From: Solirubrobacterales bacterium
GTDB lineage: Bacteria; Actinomycetota; Thermoleophilia; Solirubrobacterales; Solirubrobacteraceae
Direction of reading: 5' to 3'
DNA length: 9,204 bases
Assembly: GCA_025963955.1 (NCBI GenBank)
Contig: JAOPZU010000206.1
Coordinates: 1 to 9,204 of the forward strand
The position numbers were made by a program, and so were the translations under genes. The notes below the pieces were generated by a model. It was not told where the DNA came from. It did not search any database and was given only the letters and a program-made list of their open reading frames with translations. Of the stretch, positions 7,212 through 9,204 are shown piece after piece; position 1 is the stretch's first letter, and each line of letters starts with the position of its first letter.

Positions 7212-7777
7212 GCGGCGGGCGCCCGGCCCTCACGACGCCGCAGGCCTGGGCCGACGCCGCGCTCGAGGAGCTCGAGACGGCGGGGGTCCGGGCGCTGTCC
7301 GTCCAGGCGGTGGCGCGCCGGCTCGGGGTCAGCAAGGGCGGGGTGTACCACCACTTCGCGGACCGGCAGGCGCTGCTGCGCGCCGCGCTCGCGCTGTGGG
7401 AGACCCGGCACGTCACGGACCTGGCGGCGCGCTTCGACGCCATCGCCGACCCGCGCGAGCGCCTGCACCGCATCCTCGTCTACGCGACCGCCGAGATCGA
7501 GCCGACGGTGATCCTCCAGCTCATGGCCGCCACCGACGACCCGGACGTCGCGGCCACCCTGCGGCACGGGTCCGACGCCCGGCTGGCGCTGCTCACGCGC
7601 GTCTTCCGGGAGCTCGGCGCGCCCCCGGCCCGGGCCGGTCACCGGGCGATCGTCGCCTACGGCCACTACCTGGGCCTGGCGCAGCTGCGGGCGCACTCGC
7701 CGCAGCTCCTGCAGGGCCCGGCGCGCGTGCGGGCCCACATCCGCGAGGTGGAGGCCCTGCTCGTCGCGGGGCTCTGA
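7208..7777 (+). CDS. TetR/AcrR-family transcriptional regulator
   Basis: This 189-residue protein has the size and layout of TetR regulators. An N-terminal helix-turn-helix lies at about 31-50 (SVQAVARRLGVSKGGVYHHF, ending in the characteristic Tyr-His-His-Phe), followed by DRQALLRAALALWE as the start of helix 4. Residues from about 75 to the end form an all-helical ligand-binding and dimerisation domain with no recognisable ligand signature. The start is GTG 7208, which overlaps the hydrolase stop as GTGA. No separate Shine-Dalgarno is evident, so translational coupling is likely. It probably represses its own transcription unit through an operator near 6394-6406, and its inducer may relate to the hydrolase substrate; both points are inference. 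It is convergent with ribH2, with 21 bp between the stop codons. Confidence 0.88.
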   Translation: MSGGRPALTTPQAWADAALEELETAGVRALSVQAVARRLGVSKGGVYHHFADRQALLRAALALWETRHVTDLAARFDAIADPRERLHRILVYATAEIEPTVILQLMAATDDPDVAATLRHGSDARLALLTRVFRELGAPPARAGHRAIVAYGHYLGLAQLRAHSPQLLQGPARVRAHIREVEALLVAGL

Positions 7778-7798
7778 TCTGCGGCCCGCCCGGCCCGC

Positions 7799-8272
<474 letters not shown>

Positions 8273-8298
8273 TCAGAGGACCGCTCGCGCCGTCCGGC

Positions 8299-8324
8299 CG
8301 GTCGTGACGACCGCCCAGGGGCGG
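8299..8324. repeat. Two overlapping inverted repeats in the ribH2/VTT divergent spacer
   Basis: CGGTCG-TGA-CGACCG (8299-8313) is a perfect 6-bp-arm palindrome. It overlaps a second one, CCGCCC-AG-GGGCGG (8311-8324), and they share CCG at 8311-8313, so only one of the two hairpins could form fully at a time. They may be a regulator site for the divergent genes or simply a product of GC-rich sequence. I see no FMN riboswitch consensus here. Confidence 0.3.
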
Positions 8325-8345
8325 GCCGTGCCGCGGTCGCCCCGG

Positions 8346-9098
8346 GTGATCGCCGCTACCCTCGGGGGCTTGGCCGATCCTGCCGCGCGCCCACCCGCCG
8401 CCCCGGCTCGGGCCCCCGCCCCGGACGCTGCGGACCCGGCGCCCGACAGCTGGCTCGGCCTCTGGCTGAGCCTGGCCGTGGTCGCCGCCGCGGCGGTCCT
8501 GGTCCTGGTGGTCCCGGAGCTGCGCGAAGCCGCCGGCCACGCCCTGCACGGCCAGGGGGACGCCCTGCGGGCGCAGCTGCGCGACCTCGGGGCCGCCGGC
8601 GTCGTAGTCCTGCTGGCCGTGATGCTCATCCACGCGGTCGCCCTCTTCCCGTCCGAGCTCGTGACGGCCACCGCGGGCTACGTCTACGGCTTCCTCGGCG
8701 CGCTGCCGATCGTGGTCGGCGGCTGGCTCGCGTCGGCCCTGCTGACCTACTGGCTCGGGCGGCACGCGGGGCGCCCGGTGCTCCGGAAGCTCGCGGGTGG
8801 CCGGCGGCTGGAGCGCGCGGAGGCGGCGGTCGCGCGCGGGGGCGCGGGCGTCCTGCTCGCCGCGCGGCTGATCCCGGTCGTCCCGTACAGCCTGATCGGG
8901 TACGTCGCCGGCGCCGCACGGGTCCCGATCGGGCGGTTCGTGTGGACGACCGTCGTCGGATCCCTGCCGCTGTCGATCGTCGTGATCGCGCTCGGCACGC
9001 GGCTGGACGAGTTCTCGCTGAGCGATCCGATCGTGTGGCTGGCCGCCGTCCCGGTCCTGGCCGCGGGCCTGGCCGGGCACCGGATGATGCGCCGGTAG
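8346..9098 (+). CDS. TVP38/TMEM64-family (VTT domain, DedA-like) membrane protein
   Basis: This is a polytopic inner-membrane protein of the VTT (SNARE-associated/DedA-like) superfamily. From GTG 8346 it has 250 residues: an Ala/Pro-rich cytoplasmic-looking N-terminus (9-35), a first membrane helix (about 36-56), and a VTT core. The core has hydrophobic segments at about 83-101, 105-137, 166-190 and 197-217, and a last helix is at about 228-245 before the basic tail HRMMRR. Family signatures are FPSELVTATAGYVYGFLGA (101-119) and RLIPVVPYSLIGYVAGAARV (174-193), with Arg174 and Pro177/Pro180 as in the conserved R-x-x-P-x-x-P motif, followed by GSLP (205-208). Relatives act as lipid scramblases or in envelope homeostasis; DedA members include undecaprenyl-phosphate flippases, but the substrate here is unknown. 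The start is uncertain: neither GTG 8346 nor TTG 8370 (242 residues) has a good Shine-Dalgarno. It is divergent from ribH2 and convergent with the partial gene at the right edge. Confidence 0.85.
   Translation: MIAATLGGLADPAARPPAAPARAPAPDAADPAPDSWLGLWLSLAVVAAAAVLVLVVPELREAAGHALHGQGDALRAQLRDLGAAGVVVLLAVMLIHAVALFPSELVTATAGYVYGFLGALPIVVGGWLASALLTYWLGRHAGRPVLRKLAGGRRLERAEAAVARGGAGVLLAARLIPVVPYSLIGYVAGAARVPIGRFVWTTVVGSLPLSIVVIALGTRLDEFSLSDPIVWLAAVPVLAAGLAGHRMMRR
8357..8362 (+). promoter_or_regulatory. Possible -10 box of the VTT-domain gene
   Basis: TACCCT fits the actinobacterial TANNNT -10 pattern and lies 7 nt before an in-frame TTG at 8370, the spacing expected for a leaderless transcript. 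There is no matching -35 box. If real, it rules out the GTG 8346 start. Confidence 0.25.
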
Positions 9099-9114
9099 AC
9101 CGCCGGCGGGTGGC

Positions 9115-9204
9115 TCAGCGGCCGCACGGGTGGTAGCGCCGCACGCGGGTGACGGCCCGTCCGCGGGCGTCGACGCCGCGGATCCGGAGGACCGCGACCC
9201 CGCT
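9115..9204 (-). CDS. C-terminal end of an unidentified protein (5' end outside window)
   Basis: On the minus strand the frame is open from the window edge to a TGA at 9117-9115, giving 29 residues ending RVRRYHPCGR. The fragment alternates hydrophobic and basic residues, is rich in Val, Gly and Arg, and has a Cys four residues from the end. Secreted multi-domain proteins of Thermoleophilia-type actinobacteria often end with a similar aromatic-x-Cys tail, but this is weak recall. The gene would be convergent with the VTT gene, with 16 bp between them, which fits the tight packing elsewhere. With 90 bases of GC-rich sequence a chance open frame is quite possible, and no function can be given. 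Confidence 0.4.
   Translation of the reverse strand, partial: SGVAVLRIRGVDARGRAVTRVRRYHPCGR

Noticed and set aside
9100..9109. CCGCCGGCGG palindrome after the VTT gene as a terminator
   Set aside because: It is a self-complementary 10-mer with no loop and no T-run, and gives no support for a hairpin terminator.

Overview
The window is 9.2 kb of very GC-rich, densely packed DNA. GC is strongly preferred at third codon positions, GTG starts are common, genes overlap by a few bases, and promoter-like boxes sit almost at start codons. This fits a high-GC actinobacterium. The tail of the truncated right-edge gene vaguely recalls secreted proteins of Thermoleophilia/Solirubrobacterales. That lineage guess is inference only; no rRNA or other marker is present.

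Left half (1-5407, + strand): a pyruvate dehydrogenase operon in the order aceE (homodimeric-type E1, N-terminus cut off by the window) - aceF (E2 with one lipoyl domain) - lpd (E3 carrying its own N-terminal lipoyl domain). The genes overlap by 13 bp (or 4 bp with the alternative start) and 1 bp, so they are very probably co-transcribed and translationally coupled. Together they oxidise pyruvate to acetyl-CoA, CO2 and NADH. This operon and the lipoylated E3 are best known from proteobacteria.

Middle (5434-7777, + strand): 26 bp after lpd, with a strong Shine-Dalgarno, lies a short-chain dehydrogenase closely resembling Acinetobacter Acr1 (fatty acyl-CoA reductase), with Thr at the usual catalytic Ser position. 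A likely sigma70-type promoter overlaps its stop codon. It drives a two-gene unit: a metallo-beta-lactamase-fold hydrolase with an atypical metal motif, coupled by a GTGA overlap to a TetR-family regulator. A perfect inverted repeat at the predicted transcription start is a candidate operator for that regulator.

Right part (7799-9204): on the minus strand, convergent with tetR, is a type II lumazine synthase (ribH2; riboflavin pathway). Divergent from it is a VTT/TVP38 (DedA-like) membrane protein. The spacer between them has overlapping inverted repeats. The last 90 bases hold the C-terminal end of a minus-strand protein that runs off the window.

There is no gene-free stretch over 300 bases, and I saw no tRNA, rRNA, CRISPR array, insertion sequence or phage feature. 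I see no clear evidence of a wholly new system. The most interesting points are the proteobacterial-style PDH architecture, the Acr1-like reductase attached to it, the atypical hydrolase paired with a TetR regulator, and RibH2.
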